Assembly (NCBI GenBank): GCA_030159075.1 | Contig: BROG01000265.1 | Location: 1-64,000 of the forward strand | Length of the DNA: 64,000 nt | Source: Atrina japonica | Taxonomy: Eukaryota; Mollusca; Bivalvia; Pterioida; Pinnidae | Reading direction: 5' to 3' | Part shown: positions 1-46,104 of the stretch, in pieces | Layout of the letters: every line of letters begins with the position of its first letter | Position numbering within the stretch: position 1 is the stretch's first letter | Notes under the pieces: model-generated | Databases searched by the model: none | The model's input: the letters and a program-made list of their open reading frames with translations, nothing else | What the model was told of the DNA's origin: nothing | Translations under genes and position numbers: made by a program

Positions 1-515
1 TAACTGAAAAATTGTGTGGCGTGAAACAGTATTCAAAATTCAAATTTATATTCAGATCTGTTGCAACAGCCAGAAACATCCGCTTACTACCAGAACTCTA
101 TATCAGTACTTCATTTATCCTTTAGATATTTAAAAATTCCATAGCGTAGGCTTGTTAGAGTACTTTTGTTCAGCTGCTCACCTGTCTGTCTTCGAATTAA
201 TGCAAAAGAGTGGTATACCTGATCATTTACTAATAAACCGGCATTGTCCTTTAGATTTAAAATAATTTTTCCTGAAACAATCAACGCTATGTTTCATGGT
301 TCATTGTATTGATTGGGAATCTTTATCCTCTATCGGGGCAAGTCCGTCTTTGTGGCTTATTTTAGCGAGCATATTAATTTGTGACAAAGATATAGATCTA
401 TCAATGCTTTTAATTAATTAAGTTTTGTCTCCGGTTGTTTTTCTCGTCTGATGCAAGGGGTCTTCCAATCTGCGTCGATATAATGCCAGTTTCAGTACAA
501 ATACCTCAGCTTTTG
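1..515. other. Left-edge non-coding sequence
   Basis: I see no gene, repeat family or strong signal here: AT-rich sequence with stops in all frames. Confidence 0.5.
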
Positions 516-792
516 AGCCGGCCTGGCTCAGTCGGTAGCGCGCTCAACTCTTGATCGTGAGGTCGCGAGTTCGAGTCCCGCCGGCGGCAGGTCGCTTTCC
601 TGTCCTTCGGACGAGATCGTAAAAACCGAGGTTCCATGTCACAGTAGGTTTCGGCACGTTAAAAATCCCCTACTGCTTAATGGCCGTAAGTGCTGAGCAT
701 AAGTCAAAATTTGAAGCCCTTCACCGGCATTTGGTGACGTCTCCATATGAGGGAAAGATTCTTGAGTGGGACGCTAAACAACAACAACAACC
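516..792 (+). repeat. tRNA-derived SINE (family 1), near full length
   Basis: The head contains pol III A-box (TGGCTCAGTCGGTAG) and B-box (GAGTTCGAGTC) sequences. A conserved body follows ('cctgtccttcgg', 'ggcacgtt', 'ttcaccggcat'), and the 3' tail is (CAA)n. It is not a functional tRNA gene because the cloverleaf is not maintained. The body recurs at 20240-20446 and 32679-34077. Confidence 0.85.
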
Positions 793-859
793 TCAGCTTT
801 TGCTTTTTTGTTTTGTTTTATTGATGTTTTACATTATTTCAGTTATATGATGGCGACCA

Positions 860-955
860 ATTTTTATGTACCCGGGGAGAAACCACCGGCCTTACGCAAG
901 TAAACTGCTAAACTTTCTCATAAAATCGGGGCTCGAACCTGTGTTGAATAGATGT
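860..955 (-). repeat. tRNA-derived SINE (family 2), fragment
   Basis: On the minus strand this matches the second SINE family: 'cggggc...', 'aagtttacttgcg', 'ggtggtttc', 'cccgggtaca', 'atggtg'-type end. It abuts the left border of the 2-kb tandem duplication. Confidence 0.7.
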
Positions 956-1650
956 GAGACGTCTGACTGGTAAGCAAGTGTTAAAAAGGTAAGTATTACG
1001 TAAGCAGAGATACAGCATATTGAAAACAAAACAGTAGGTATGTACGTAGATTTATATTATAGTAAAATACATATAACCTGGCGGGGTGGAGTCTTGTGAA
1101 ACCTTTTTTGACCTGGGCATGTTTAAATTTTAGGTGATAAAACATAACATTAAAATAACACTGACTAGAGTTCCTACTTGTCATCATACATAAGAGGGTA
1201 TCCATTGAGGAATAAAACGTTTTTCCCGTGCAGCTTGTCATAACCGAAAATTCAGTAGAATCATCCGTATAATAATCAAAAGGTTTACTTACTCCGCCCC
1301 GCCATCTTAGGTGAATCGGACAATATGTAAGTAGATTTATATTACAGTAAAATCAATATAACCGGGCGGATGGAGTCTCGTGAACACTTTCTTAACCTGG
1401 ACGAGCTGTTTTTTTTTTTTTAAATTAAAGCATAATATTACATTTACATTCACAACAGTAATGACTTATACTTTTCACCATATATAATAGTATCCAGTGA
1501 AGAATAAAAACCTTTCTTTCCGTGCACCTTGTCATAATCGTTAAGTATGTAAAATCACCATTATGTTAATCAAAAGGTTACTGATCCCCGCCATCGTATG
1601 TGAATCGGAGTATATAATATATTGATTTATAATTTAGTAATTGTGATTTT

Positions 1651-1825
1651 AGGGGCCTCCGTGGCCTGTTTGAGCCCCGCTGGAATCTAAACTGAATATT
1701 GTGAGAAAGTTTGCAAGTTTACTTGCGGAAGACCGGTGGTCTCTACCCGGGTACATTGTAACCGGGTTCCTTCCTCCTCCAATAAGAACTGGCCGCCACC
1801 ATATAACTGAAAAACTTTAGTATCG
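1651..1825 (+). repeat. SINE family 2 in duplication copy 1
   Basis: It begins with AGGGGCCTCCGTGGCC and continues through 'aagtttacttgcggaagacc', 'ctacccgggtac' and 'ctggccgccaccatat'. Part of the tRNA-like head is deleted. The copy at 3571-3735 came with the duplication. Confidence 0.8.
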
Positions 1826-1868
1826 CGTAAAATAATATTTAGTAGTATCAAATAGAAAGTGCATTGAA

Positions 1869-2300
1869 ACAAAAACGGTAAGTGTATGTAGACATATGTA
1901 ATCAAAATGGTAAGTTTATGTAGTCATATCGTAATTAAAAGGGTAAGTATATGTAGATATATTGTAATCAAAACGGTAAGTATATGTAGATATATTGTAA
2001 TCAAAACGGTAAGTATATGTAGACGCATTGTAATCAAAACGGTTAGTATATGTAGACGCATTGTAATCATAACGGTAAGTGTATGTATACATTTTGTAAT
2101 CAAAACGGTAAGTGTATGTATATGTAATCAAAACGGTAAGTGTATGTAAACATTTTGTAACCAAAACGTTAAGTGTATGTATACATTTTGTAACCAAAAC
2201 GTTAAGTGTATGTAAACATTTTGTAATCAAAACGGTAAGTGTATGTATACATTCTGTAATCAAAACGGTAAGGATATGTAGCCATATTATAATTAATACT
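1869..2300. repeat. 33-bp minisatellite, copy 1
   Basis: About thirteen units follow the pattern 'gtaatcaaaacggtaagtrt atgtagacatatt'. Each unit carries GGTAAGT, a 5' splice-site-like string. Both strands are open across the array, giving ORFs that are not genes. Confidence 0.9.
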
Positions 2301-3570
2301 GGTAATTCAAAAATGGTAAAAAATATGGACATGTTGTATTTAACATTGTAATTTTACCAAGACATAGTAATTAAAACACCAGGCATACGTAGACATATTG
2401 TAAATGAAATGGTAAGTTTACTTGGACATTGTAAATAGAATGGTACGTATACATAGGTATATTGCAATTCGATTAACTGCTGAAATTCTCTAAACGATTG
2501 CAGCCATGGCCGTCATTCAAAATGCTTGTTTTGATCACTTTCAACTCATCAAACTCACAAAAATGATATTCATGAATAATAGCTAAAACCATAGATGTCC
2601 AATATTTATTCACCGTCCCACACAAAATCCACAGATCGAACTAACAACTTTGTCATAACTGCCGCCATCATGTGACAACGAGTATTGTGTAAATGACACC
2701 CCAGTGTAATACGCCGCAATAAATTTCAATGCGATAAATATGGACCTGTGCCACTGTTTAAATACAATGGAATTATTTGGTAGTCTATTATGCCAAGTTT
2801 TCAGCGACGAAAAAACTCAAAGCCAATATTAAATTGTTTGTATTTTATCGTCGTATTTAGGCTATAAAGGGTCCAGTTCTGACTTGAACCAGAATCCATC
2901 GACTTGCAAGTTGTGTTCTCCCACTAAACCATTTTGATTGCTCGTGTGAGATGTCTGACTGGTAAGCAAGTGTTAAAAAGGTAAGTATTACGTAAGCAGA
3001 GATACAGCATATTGAAAACAAAACAGTAGGTACGTACGTAGATTTATATTATAGTAAAATACATATAACCTGGCGGGGTGGAGTCTTGTGAAACCTTTTT
3101 TTACCTGGGCAGGTGATAAAACATAACTTTTAAATAGTTCCTACTTGTCATCATACATAAGAGGGTATCCATTGAGGAAAAAACGGGTGCAGCTTGTCAT
3201 AACCGAAAATTCAGTAGATATATTGTTTACTTACTCCGCCCCGCCATCTTTTAGGTGAATCGGACAATATGTAGTAGATTTATATAGTACAATATAACCG
3301 GGCATGGAGTCTCGTGAACACTTTCTTAACCTGGACGAGCTGTTTTTTTTTTAAATTAAAGCATAATATTACATTTACATTCACAACAGTAATGACTTAT
3401 ACTTTTCACCATATATAATAGTATCCAGTGAAGAATAAAAACCTTTCTTTCCGTATGTCATACATCGTTAAGTAGTAAAATCACCATTATGTTAATCAAA
3501 AGGTTACTGATGTCGTATGTGAATCGGAGTATATAATATATTGATTTATAATTTAGTAATTGTGATTTTA

Positions 3571-3735
3571 GGGGCCTCCGTGGCCTGTTTGAGCCCCGCT
3601 GGAATCTAAACTGAATATTGTGAGAAAGTTTGCAAGTTTACTTGCGGAAGACCGGTGGTCTCTACCCGGGTACATTGTAACCGGGTTCCTTCCTCCTCCA
3701 ATAAGAACTGGCCGCCACCATATAACTGAAAAACT
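3571..3735 (+). repeat. SINE family 2 in duplication copy 2
   Basis: Near-identical to 1651-1825; duplicated with the host segment. Confidence 0.8.
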
Positions 3736-3817
3736 TTAGTATCGCGTAAAATAATATTTAGTAGTCAAATTAAAATATTTTTGTGTAAATATTAGTTGAC
3801 AAATAGAAAGTGCATTG

Positions 3818-4240
3818 AAACAAAAACGGTAAGTGTATGTAGACATATGTAATCAAAATGGTAAGTTTATGTAGTCATATCGTAATTAAAAGGGTAAGTA
3901 TATGTAGATATATTGTAATCAAAACGGTAAGTATATGTAGATAATTAATACAAAACGGTAAGTATATGTAGACGCATTGTAATCAAAACGGTTAGTATAT
4001 GTAGACGCATTGTAATCATAACGGTAAGTGTATGTATACATTTTGTAATCAAAACGGTAAGTGTATGTATATGTAATCAAAACGGTAAGTGTATGTAAAC
4101 ATTTTGTAACCAAAACGTTAAGTGTATGTATACATTTTGTAACCAAAACGTTAAGTGTATGTAAACATTTTGTAATCAAAACGGTAAGTGTATGTATACA
4201 TTCTGTAATCAAAACGGTAAGGATATGTAGCCTATTGGTA
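3818..4240. repeat. 33-bp minisatellite, copy 2
   Basis: Same array as at 1869-2300, with a small deletion in one unit near 3940-3952. Confidence 0.9.
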
Positions 4241-4847
4241 ATTCAAAAATGAAAAAATATGGACATGTTGTATTTAACATTGTTTTACCAAGACATAGTA
4301 ATTAAAACACCAGGCATACGTAGACATATTGTAAATGAAATGGTAAGTTTACTTGGACATTGTAAATAGAATGGTACGTATACATAGGTATATTGCAATT
4401 CGATTAACTGCTGAAATTCTCTAAACGATTGCAGCCATGGCCGTCATTCCAAAATGCTTGCTTTTGATCACTTTCAACTCATCAACTCACAAAAATGATA
4501 TTCATGAATAATAGCTAAAACCATAGATGTCTCAATATTTATTCACCGTAATTTATATGTATATATATACCACACAAAATCCACAGATCGAACTAACAAC
4601 TTTGTCATAACTGCCGCCATCATGTGACCAACGAGTATTGTGTAAATGACACCCCAGTGTAATACGCCGCAATAAATTTCAATGCGATAAATATGGACCT
4701 GTGCCACTGATTTATCGGATACAATGGAATTATTTGGTACTCATATTATCTATTATTCCAAGTTTTCAGCGACGAAAAAACTCAAAGCCAATATTAAGAT
4801 TGTTGTATTGAGTATCGTCGTATTTAGGCTATAAAGGGTCCAGTTCT

Positions 4848-4910
4848 GACTTGAACCAGAATCCATCGACTTGCAAGTTGTGTTCTCCCACTAAACCATT
4901 TTGATTGCTC
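4848..4910 (-). repeat. tRNA-like SINE head (third type)
   Basis: On the minus strand 'aatggtttagtgggagaac' and 'ggttcaagtc' resemble pol III A and B boxes. The same segment ends copy 1 of the duplication near 2883-2945. Confidence 0.5.
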
Positions 4911-5059
4911 GTGTACACAATTGTTATTGTTGTTTTCAATACCGTCAAGAAATGTTTACTTATGCGGAAAAGCCACAAGTTTTGACCTGTTCTATGGACT
5001 GGAGCTAATATAATAGGGGTTCTTTTAGGTGTCAAGCTTTCCGTTACTATGGTCTTAAG

Positions 5060-5145
5060 TCTCATCCAAAAGACTCGGGATAGAACCCAGGACCTCTAGA
5101 TTGTGAGTTGATCGTTCTACCACTTGTGCAGGCAAACCATAAAAA
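5060..5145 (-). repeat. tRNA-like SINE head
   Basis: On the minus strand 'acaagtggtagaacg' (A-box) is followed by 'ggtcctgggttctatcc' (B-box). No intact cloverleaf or body family was recognised. Confidence 0.5.
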
Positions 5146-6161
5146 CAACAGCAAGAATCAGATTTATACCTTTTATTATAGAGAATCAATTGAACTGAAA
5201 CACAATGTGACTTGGTAGTAGGTGGGAAGGAAGGTACACAAACACCACAATCGCATGCAGTACGATCATAATGGTCCATTCATATAAAGTGACAAAGAGT
5301 TCAACTAGCAAAAACTCAAAACACCGATTCCGATTGTTTATGTATACGATTTGATGGCGAATGTGTCCAAATAAGTAAAAAAGAAAAAGAAAGGTAAATT
5401 CTATATCTTGTATTGGATACAATATGCTGGGGGCACAATATAAATTATATCCTCTGTAACGGTGAGTGACATTGGTTCACGTGATATTCTCCATTTGAGT
5501 TATTCTTCAAACATGTTGTACCAAGACAAGCAATGAATTTCATGAAATCTATTGAAAACTACAGAAAGTCAGCATTCAAATTCACACATACATTCATTTC
5601 ATTTCACATTTATAACCGAGTATTTCAGAAAAATATAGGTATATTTGATCACTTACCAAAATTAATACAGCATTATTGAATTTTTATTGAAGCATGTATG
5701 CAGTTACGCACTGTAAAGGAAGTTTTTCTTGGCAAAGCAAACATGATGTAGCTGCAGTCTTATAGAACACATACCCATTTATACATAAATAAATTGTGTC
5801 CGTAAATAGCATCAACTACATATATCCTATCATGACGAGGTTTATAGTAGAATTACCCTTATTTTTATGATGGAGATGAAGCAAATATCAACAATCAGTA
5901 AACAGATATAAGAATGAAAGACTTCACCCATAGGTGCAAACACGTATTGAAAAAAAATTGTAAGCATTTGAGGTCACTGAATTCTGATCTTGCAGGAGAT
6001 GACATGAGGCATAAAATCGGGCTCTGATTACGAGCACCTGTTGTATACCAATTATGTTATCCAGAATTCTGGTAGTACTGATTGTAGCCTAAATACCCCA
6101 ATGACTCTACATAAGATATCACAGTCTTTATAATACTTTTAGATGATATATTTGAATACAT
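5146..6161. other. Downstream flank of gene A
   Basis: I see no coding signal. It probably holds the gene A 3' UTR; a minus-strand AATAAA occurs at 5683-5688. Confidence 0.4.
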
Positions 6162-38955
<32,794 letters not shown>

Positions 38956-39076
38956 TTTGTAGTTTTGACGGTTTGCACAAGTTTTCCCAAGTTTCAAAGA
39001 AAAGTTTTATTTTCTGTCTTGACTTAATTGACACACTATGGTCTTACACACACCATTGTCAAACAAGTAGCGTCGT

Positions 39077-39090
39077 GTCACCTTGGCGAC
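39077..39090. promoter_or_regulatory. RFX-type X-box upstream of gene A
   Basis: GTCACCTTGGCGAC matches the RFX X-box consensus GTNRCCNNRGYAAC at all but one position, on either strand, since the site is nearly palindromic. It lies ~122 bp upstream of the gene A ATG, the usual distance for RFX sites in ciliary gene promoters. Binding is inferred, not shown. Confidence 0.55.
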
Positions 39091-39130
39091 GTCAGGTGCG
39101 AGCACCTAGTGTAACGGCTTTATTGATTGG
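39088..39130. promoter_or_regulatory. CRE-like and CCAAT-box motifs, gene A promoter
   Basis: GACGTCA at 39088-39094 is seven of the eight bases of a CRE (TGACGTCA) and overlaps the X-box end. ATTGG at 39126-39130 is an inverted CCAAT box. Together with the X-box they make a compact proximal promoter. Short motifs like these occur by chance, so the support is positional only. Confidence 0.35.
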
Positions 39131-39701
39131 CCAGGATTAAAAATCATATATTGTGTGGCTTGATAAGGTATTTTCTCGTCGTTTAAAATCTGTTATCGTC
39201 GTATTTAGAGCGCAGAGATTTTCATTACCTTGTTTAAATACTTAACATATAAACAAGACTCATTATTCTTGGTATAATGGAAATAATTAAAGAAATAAAA
39301 ACAATGTAAAATGAAAATAACACCGAAAGTGGATAATTAAACTATAATCAAGAAATCGGATTTACAACAAGACAATATAAGTCACGCGTCCGGAGACACT
39401 GCGGGGGGTTGGGGCAGGCTTAGTCTAAGGGTTAAACTCGAAATAAGCACACACAAAAGCAAGAAATCACCAAAAAAGGAGACGTTCATAGGCACTGATA
39501 TGAATTAAAATTATTTTGGGTCCTCACGGCGCAGTGTCAAATGACAGATGGTCTGGCAAGAAGTAAGAAGGATGGAAGTCCCTAGAAAAAATACCAATTG
39601 GAATTTAGAAAAAAATGAGGACGGATTTATAACAAAACAGCATGTATCGACATTAATTTTAGCAGTATGATTCCTTATATATACATATATAATATATATA
39701 C

Positions 39702-39797
<96 letters not shown>

Positions 39798-40180
39798 AAA
39801 TGTATGAATTAAAGAAAATCAATAAATAATCCTCACATTATATCAATGAATGGTAAAAATATCTAGAATTATGAAAAAAATAGTAGTTCACATGACATAT
39901 TTACTCAACAGCGCTTTTAAAATGGTAGCAGATGATAAAAGCTCGTCGTTGTTGTTGTTATTGTTTTCAGGTTTTGTTTTTTTCACAACATCATAAAATC
40001 TTTTATCAAATGTACCTCTTTGACAATATCATACGCTTGTGTAATAAATATGGTATTACACAGGTGTTAAAAAAACCTAGTTAAACCTTCCGGGTCTGTG
40101 ATTGGTTAAATCCATAGCTTGATAATGTTTGTAGTTTTTATTATATAGATTTGATGTATATGTAGATACTTGTTACTAAA
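39131..40180. other. Upstream flank of gene A, intergenic
   Basis: I see no gene. It contains a large TA tract at 39680-39796. Confidence 0.5.
39680..39796. repeat. (TA)n microsatellite
   Basis: Over 80 bp of pure TA preceded by 'tatatacatatataa' repeats. Confidence 0.95.
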
Positions 40181-40182
40181 TA

Positions 40183-40373
40183 CAGTGAATCCTCGTTATA
40201 CCGCCACCATTCGTTCAGCCCGAATTTGTCATTATAAAGGAGTCTGGTGATAGGTTGAGGGAAACCTTAAATAAGATTATAGGGGAAATTGGAAAAGTGA
40301 ACTTTAAAAAATTGTGGTGGCAATTGAAACGAGGGGCAAATGAAACGAGAGGCGTTATAAAGAGGTTTTACTG
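40183..40373. mobile_element. pogo/Tigger-like MITE, 191 bp
   Basis: The left end CAGTGAATCCTCGTTATACC and right end (reverse complement CAGTAAAACCTCTTTATAAC) form terminal inverted repeats typical of pogo/Tigger elements. The element is flanked by TA on both sides (40181-40182 and 40374-40375). No transposase is present. Confidence 0.85.
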
Positions 40374-40546
40374 TAAGTCCCTTTATATATCTAGGGTGCT
40401 GAAATAATTGGAACTACTTTGCGTAAAGTTAGATAAGATATTTATCAAAAAATTAAACTAAATGAAAATTACTAAAAGCCACTATTCCAGGCCATTCTAA
40501 AAAAAACTACGAAGCAATATCTTCCTATTTAAGTCGTAAGGTGGTA

Positions 40547-41358
40547 CAGCACCGTTCCAAAAGTGAGTCAACTATCGAAATTTCCCCCAATCTCTAACAC
40601 AGAGTTGTCGGTCCTTGGACTCTCGATCAATCTGTGTTTACGTTTAGAACGTGGTCATGTAACCCACAGAATGAATATAAAAACCAAATTTACCCAGAAT
40701 AAAGATACTTTTCACAAAAATATAGTCTCTACATTTATATCCATTTTTAAAAATTATTTTCACCTCAAATAGTATTTTATTCTATGTATGCACTAAAAAT
40801 TTATGCAAGAAAGCAAATAACTTATAAAGAGCAAAATCTAGAGTATATAATTTATATTTTCCCAGAATCTTACAAAAATCGAGACCTTGACAGAAATTTT
40901 TCGGGAGTTCAAGGACAGACAACTCTGTGTATGAGATCACTGCATTTCCCCATAGCTTTCAAAATCATTGTATCAAAAACAAAGTTATGCTTACGTCAAT
41001 TCTTGTTAAAATTCACATATTTATAAAAAGAGTCTTTGCATCTTCATCTGACATTGATTTTAAACTCTTTTGAAACATTATTTCTAAGAAGCAACAGTTT
41101 TTTCTTTGCAGTAAGTAGTTTGTTGACATCATATACCATGATCACATTTCACTTTTCACTTACAAATACTTGTAGATTTAATGAAAAGAATCTGAAACAT
41201 TCTAAAACAATTTAGAAAGATAGTTTCAGAGTCTACCGATCGCGAACAAATGTGCGAAAGTTTACAAATTGAATTGCGTACATATTTCTAAAAGGTTGAT
41301 TCAGCATAGAAAGTAGTGGGAAAATGATTTTAGTTGACTCACTTTTGGCACGGGGCTG
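40547..41358. mobile_element. 812-bp TA-flanked non-autonomous Tc1/mariner-type element
   Basis: The ends are CAGCACCGTTCCAAAAGTGA and, inverted on the right, CAGCCCCGTGCCAAAAGTGA, each continuing GTCAAC. TA flanks both sides. Interior inverted segments with 'acagagttgtc' lie near 40597-40630 and 40900-40935. The ORFs within do not look like a transposase. Confidence 0.8.
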
Positions 41359-41869
41359 TACAATGCAATGAGAGAGAAGATGGATAGTTCGAACCGCAGT
41401 ATGTAATGCTGATGAAATCGGCAACGAATTTCGAATATTATCATTATTTACTTGTATGTATAGTCTTTTTCTACTTTGAATGGTAGGTTTATCAATATAT
41501 GATTTAATACAAACCGAAACATGCATAAATTTCTCAATATTATGAAAACAATTTACTACTATGACTAAGCCTATGTAAATTTATTGCTCGAATAATAAAT
41601 CATTTTTTCTGTTTGATTTTGATAATAATCAACGCAATGCTATGTATTTATGTTATGTGTTGATATATGTGTGTGTATATCATGCTAACTACGTTTTGTT
41701 GCAATGCTTATAGTAGGTCTAACATATGTTCATTCTCATAGGTCATGTTTGCCTTGAGGTTATCCAAATCAAATGAAATATAAAAATAAGTGTGGAATGC
41801 CAGAAAACACCATGGTTGTGGTAATGTGGTTATGACCCATACCTCTAAGGCTGATTAAAGAAAACGTAC

Positions 41870-42004
41870 ACACGCACGAACGCACGTGCACACACACAGT
41901 GATACACACATACATACAAACACCCACAACACACAAAATGGAACACACACAGTGACACACACACGCACACACACACACACACGAACGCACACACAGTGAC
42001 ACAC

Positions 42005-42100
<96 letters not shown>

Positions 42101-42101
42101 C
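41870..42101. repeat. (CA)n microsatellite with imperfect flank
   Basis: Impure CACACA with GTGA and CGCA interruptions from 41870, then a pure CA run of ~90 bp to 42099. Confidence 0.95.
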
Positions 42102-43123
<1,022 letters not shown>

Positions 43124-43389
43124 AGGAGATGAAATATCACCTCTGAAAATCTGGCACGATCGGGGATCGTTAAAACTACCCGACATCATAAAACTGAAAT
43201 ATGTTTGTGTTGTGTTAAAATTCTCAGACTCGAGTAATACACAAGTTTTGGAGAGGAACCTGAACATAGGGACAATAGGTAAATAATGCATAACGGTATT
43301 TAGTGTAGGTCAGCATGTTTGTACTAATATTTTGACATTTAAGAGACTGTAAATAAAGTGTTTACTTAGATTATGTATTCTGACCCTGT

Positions 43390-44062
43390 AATAAATTTGC
43401 ATTGTCAAAAAGGACGCAATTGAGGACACACAAAATTATATTGCTGCTCTGATTGTGACCAGCAATAAGAATAGGTTTTTGAAGGTAAAAATGAAGAAGT
43501 ACCAATGGATAATCGAAACTCAATTCCATTATAGTACCACAAATTAGATGTGTAAATGGTCCCAAAATGAAGAACAATTGCAAATCCCAAACTGGGTAGG
43601 GCCAGGTGTTCGGAAGGAGTCAGCGTCCTCTGCCAGCGTGCCGCACCTGTCGCAAATGTGACATGAAAACCTCTCGAGCTCAGTATAAAGGTCAAGTTCT
43701 GTGAAATTGTCATCAGTTAATTATATATATGATTGGCGAAAGGGAGTCACTGTCTGTGCTCGTGCTCCACAATACTATCTAATATTTCTGAGAGGGGGAC
43801 TTCATATTGTTTAACAAGATCCCCGTATCGACCATAAAACTTGTTTAACGACGATTTCAAGCGTTCAACAACGTAACCTGGTGTAAGCAGTTTATTGGCA
43901 AGTCGTTTCGCTCTCAGAGTAAAACATTCATAAGAGGAGCATGCCATGGCATAACTATAAATTGTGAAATGAAAACGCAATAAGTAGGGGAAATTTGAAT
44001 ATTACTACTTAGAAACGGGAAATTCGTGATATGGAAAATGAAATCGTCGCGTTTGTCATTAA
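43390..44062 (-). pseudogene. Broken reverse-transcriptase retroelement, C-terminal fragment and 3' UTR
   Basis: The minus strand first reads a short frame with RDDFIFHITNFPFLSSNI. After a one-base frameshift near 43960 it continues in the frame 43980-43747 (ACSSYECF..., KFYGRYGDLV..., ending VEHEHRQ). This is the C-terminal tail typical of reverse-transcriptase proteins in animal retroelements. The 3' UTR (to ~43390) recurs at 63355-63510 and, inverted, at 47225-47465. The catalytic RT domain is absent, so it is a dead 5'-truncated copy. Confidence 0.7.
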
Positions 44063-44989
44063 GGGAGGTGTGAAGTTGAGTGTCCTTTCTAATCGACAGG
44101 AGTATCGGGAAATAACGTCAATCTAGTACTTTTATTAATTTTGGGGGAGGGGCATATATATTTTTAATTATTATTTTTTGGGGAGGGGAATATATGTTTT
44201 TAGTCAGTACTTGAAAAGTTGAACGTAACTACACCGATTTAGAACAATTTTCATGTTAACACCTTTTTGATTTTTCAGGGTTTTAACCAAATTTGATAAC
44301 ATATTGATTGATTATCATATTTTAACTTTTTGTATAACCCCGCCCCAACGTAATCAAAGTAAAATGATACAAAATAAAGAGCTTGAAATCTGACAAGGTG
44401 GCAAATTTTGTGCGTGGATTTATAGAATTTCAAGACTTCATATTAAGAGCTCATCAACGTCGATGACGACATTGGTCTTTTCTCTCCGTGCGTAATAATT
44501 GACCTTTCGCGAGTAGCCCGACACAACAGCTTTTTGCAGAATTTTTCATTATGACGTAACAATTAAAAGTCTCGTCAAACATTTGTGTGATTATGATGAC
44601 ACAGCAGAATCACCGGAAAGTGCTCGTTGAGAGTCACGTGTTGGAAATTGTCGATAAATCAATTGGAATTGCAATTCTCAAAAAACGATTTAACGAGTTA
44701 TACTTTTTAAGGTGATAAAAAGCCAAGACAGCCATCATTTTACAATGGTCAGTCTAAGACGGATTTGGAAATACATTTAGGTTTTTTTTTGTCATTTATG
44801 ATACCACTATCTGTTTCGGTACTCTAATTTTTTTCAAATTTGAGCTAAACTGATGAAGTGTTATTGACTCGTACCATCGTCTCGAGCATTTGTTTTTGTC
44901 CCCTTTTTGCAAAACTATAACTTTGGTATTATGTTTTTCATATTTAATATAAATATTTTATAATATATAACATACTTTGTTAATATATA
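44063..44989. other. Intergenic sequence
   Basis: No gene is seen. Two short related G-rich segments ('gggggaggggcatatatatt' and 'ggggaggggaatatatgttt') lie at 44142-44202. Confidence 0.4.
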
Positions 44990-45205
44990 AAAAAAATCTC
45001 AGATACCATATTATAAAACATTAGGATGTCCAGGATATAGGTACAAATCTAGTAAAAATGGACAAACACGGACCTCTTGAATTCAAGAGGTTGTATCAGG
45101 TGCAATGGAGGAGTAAGCATCCCCTGTCGACCGGTCACACCCGCCAAGAGTCCGTAGTAAAATTAAAATGAAATACGTGAGGAGCGAATCCTCGTCATAA
45201 TTGGT
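44990..45205 (-). mobile_element. Retroelement 3' UTR fragment
   Basis: 'aggatgtccaggatataggt', 'ggacaaacacggacctcttg' and 'cccctgtcgaccggtcacac' match 59110-59230 nearly base for base. Confidence 0.8.
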
Positions 45206-45874
45206 ACAGACGTCTCAAAAAAATAATAATAAAACCGTGAAATACCACCTTTAAACTTAATTCTCGAGGCAAATCTACAAACAATATACCTAGAAGTTTC
45301 ACTTTCATATACATTGTATACTATGCTTTGTTTAAATGTGCATGCCTGAATGAATCATATTTGGGTTTTAAATTTCTTCTTCGTTGACTTTTTACAAAAC
45401 GTTTTAATTAAGGTTTGAGTCAGATGAATTCAACAGTACTCAAAAACAACACAGACATGTATTATATACCTAAAAGGGAGTGAAATGGTTAAAGAAAGCC
45501 AGCATTGTTTAAAACCATACGGAATGTGTAAGAATTCAACTTAAACTTTAAGTGGCCGAAAATGTAAAGAAAGGACTTTTGTATATGTGCCTTAGATAAG
45601 ACACCATGATATTCGTTAAATTGTTAAGTGCAATACTATTTTTGATATAAAAACGTACAGCGTGATACTAAAATTATTTTGGTAATTATTTATTGTATAC
45701 AGTTATAGATAATAATAATAATAGTGTTTAGGTTCACCAGATTTAATTAATTTTGTACTTTCTTACCATTTTCAAATAGTTGTGTTTATTTTATTTAAAT
45801 TTTTGCATATGCAAACTGATTTTTTGCCATAATCCATTGCATACTTGATGCATTCCAAAAACAATCCTTGAATA

Positions 45875-46070
<196 letters not shown>

Positions 46071-46104
46071 TAGTTTGTTAATTTTCTTTTCATCAGATAA
46101 TTCG

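Larger units (their letters stand above)
953..2947. repeat. Tandem duplication, copy 1
   Basis: The sequence from 'tgtctgactggtaagcaagt' to 'ttttgattgctcgtgt' recurs immediately downstream at high identity. Each copy contains a SINE (1651-1825), a 33-bp minisatellite and a tRNA-like segment at its end. The differences between copies are mostly short indels, in both directions. Confidence 0.9.
2948..4914. repeat. Tandem duplication, copy 2
   Basis: This is the second copy of the preceding ~1.98 kb unit. Examples of differences: a 'ccgtgcagc' segment shortened to 'gtgcagc', and an extra TA-rich insertion near 4551-4571. Confidence 0.9.

Noticed and set aside
516..600. tRNA gene
   Set aside because: A and B boxes are present, but the arms do not pair into a cloverleaf and the sequence continues into a repeated SINE body with a CAA tail.
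43405..43713. 102-codon minus-strand ORF as a separate gene
   Set aside because: It lies in the 3' UTR of a degraded retroelement; homologous copies elsewhere in the window are stopped or frameshifted.
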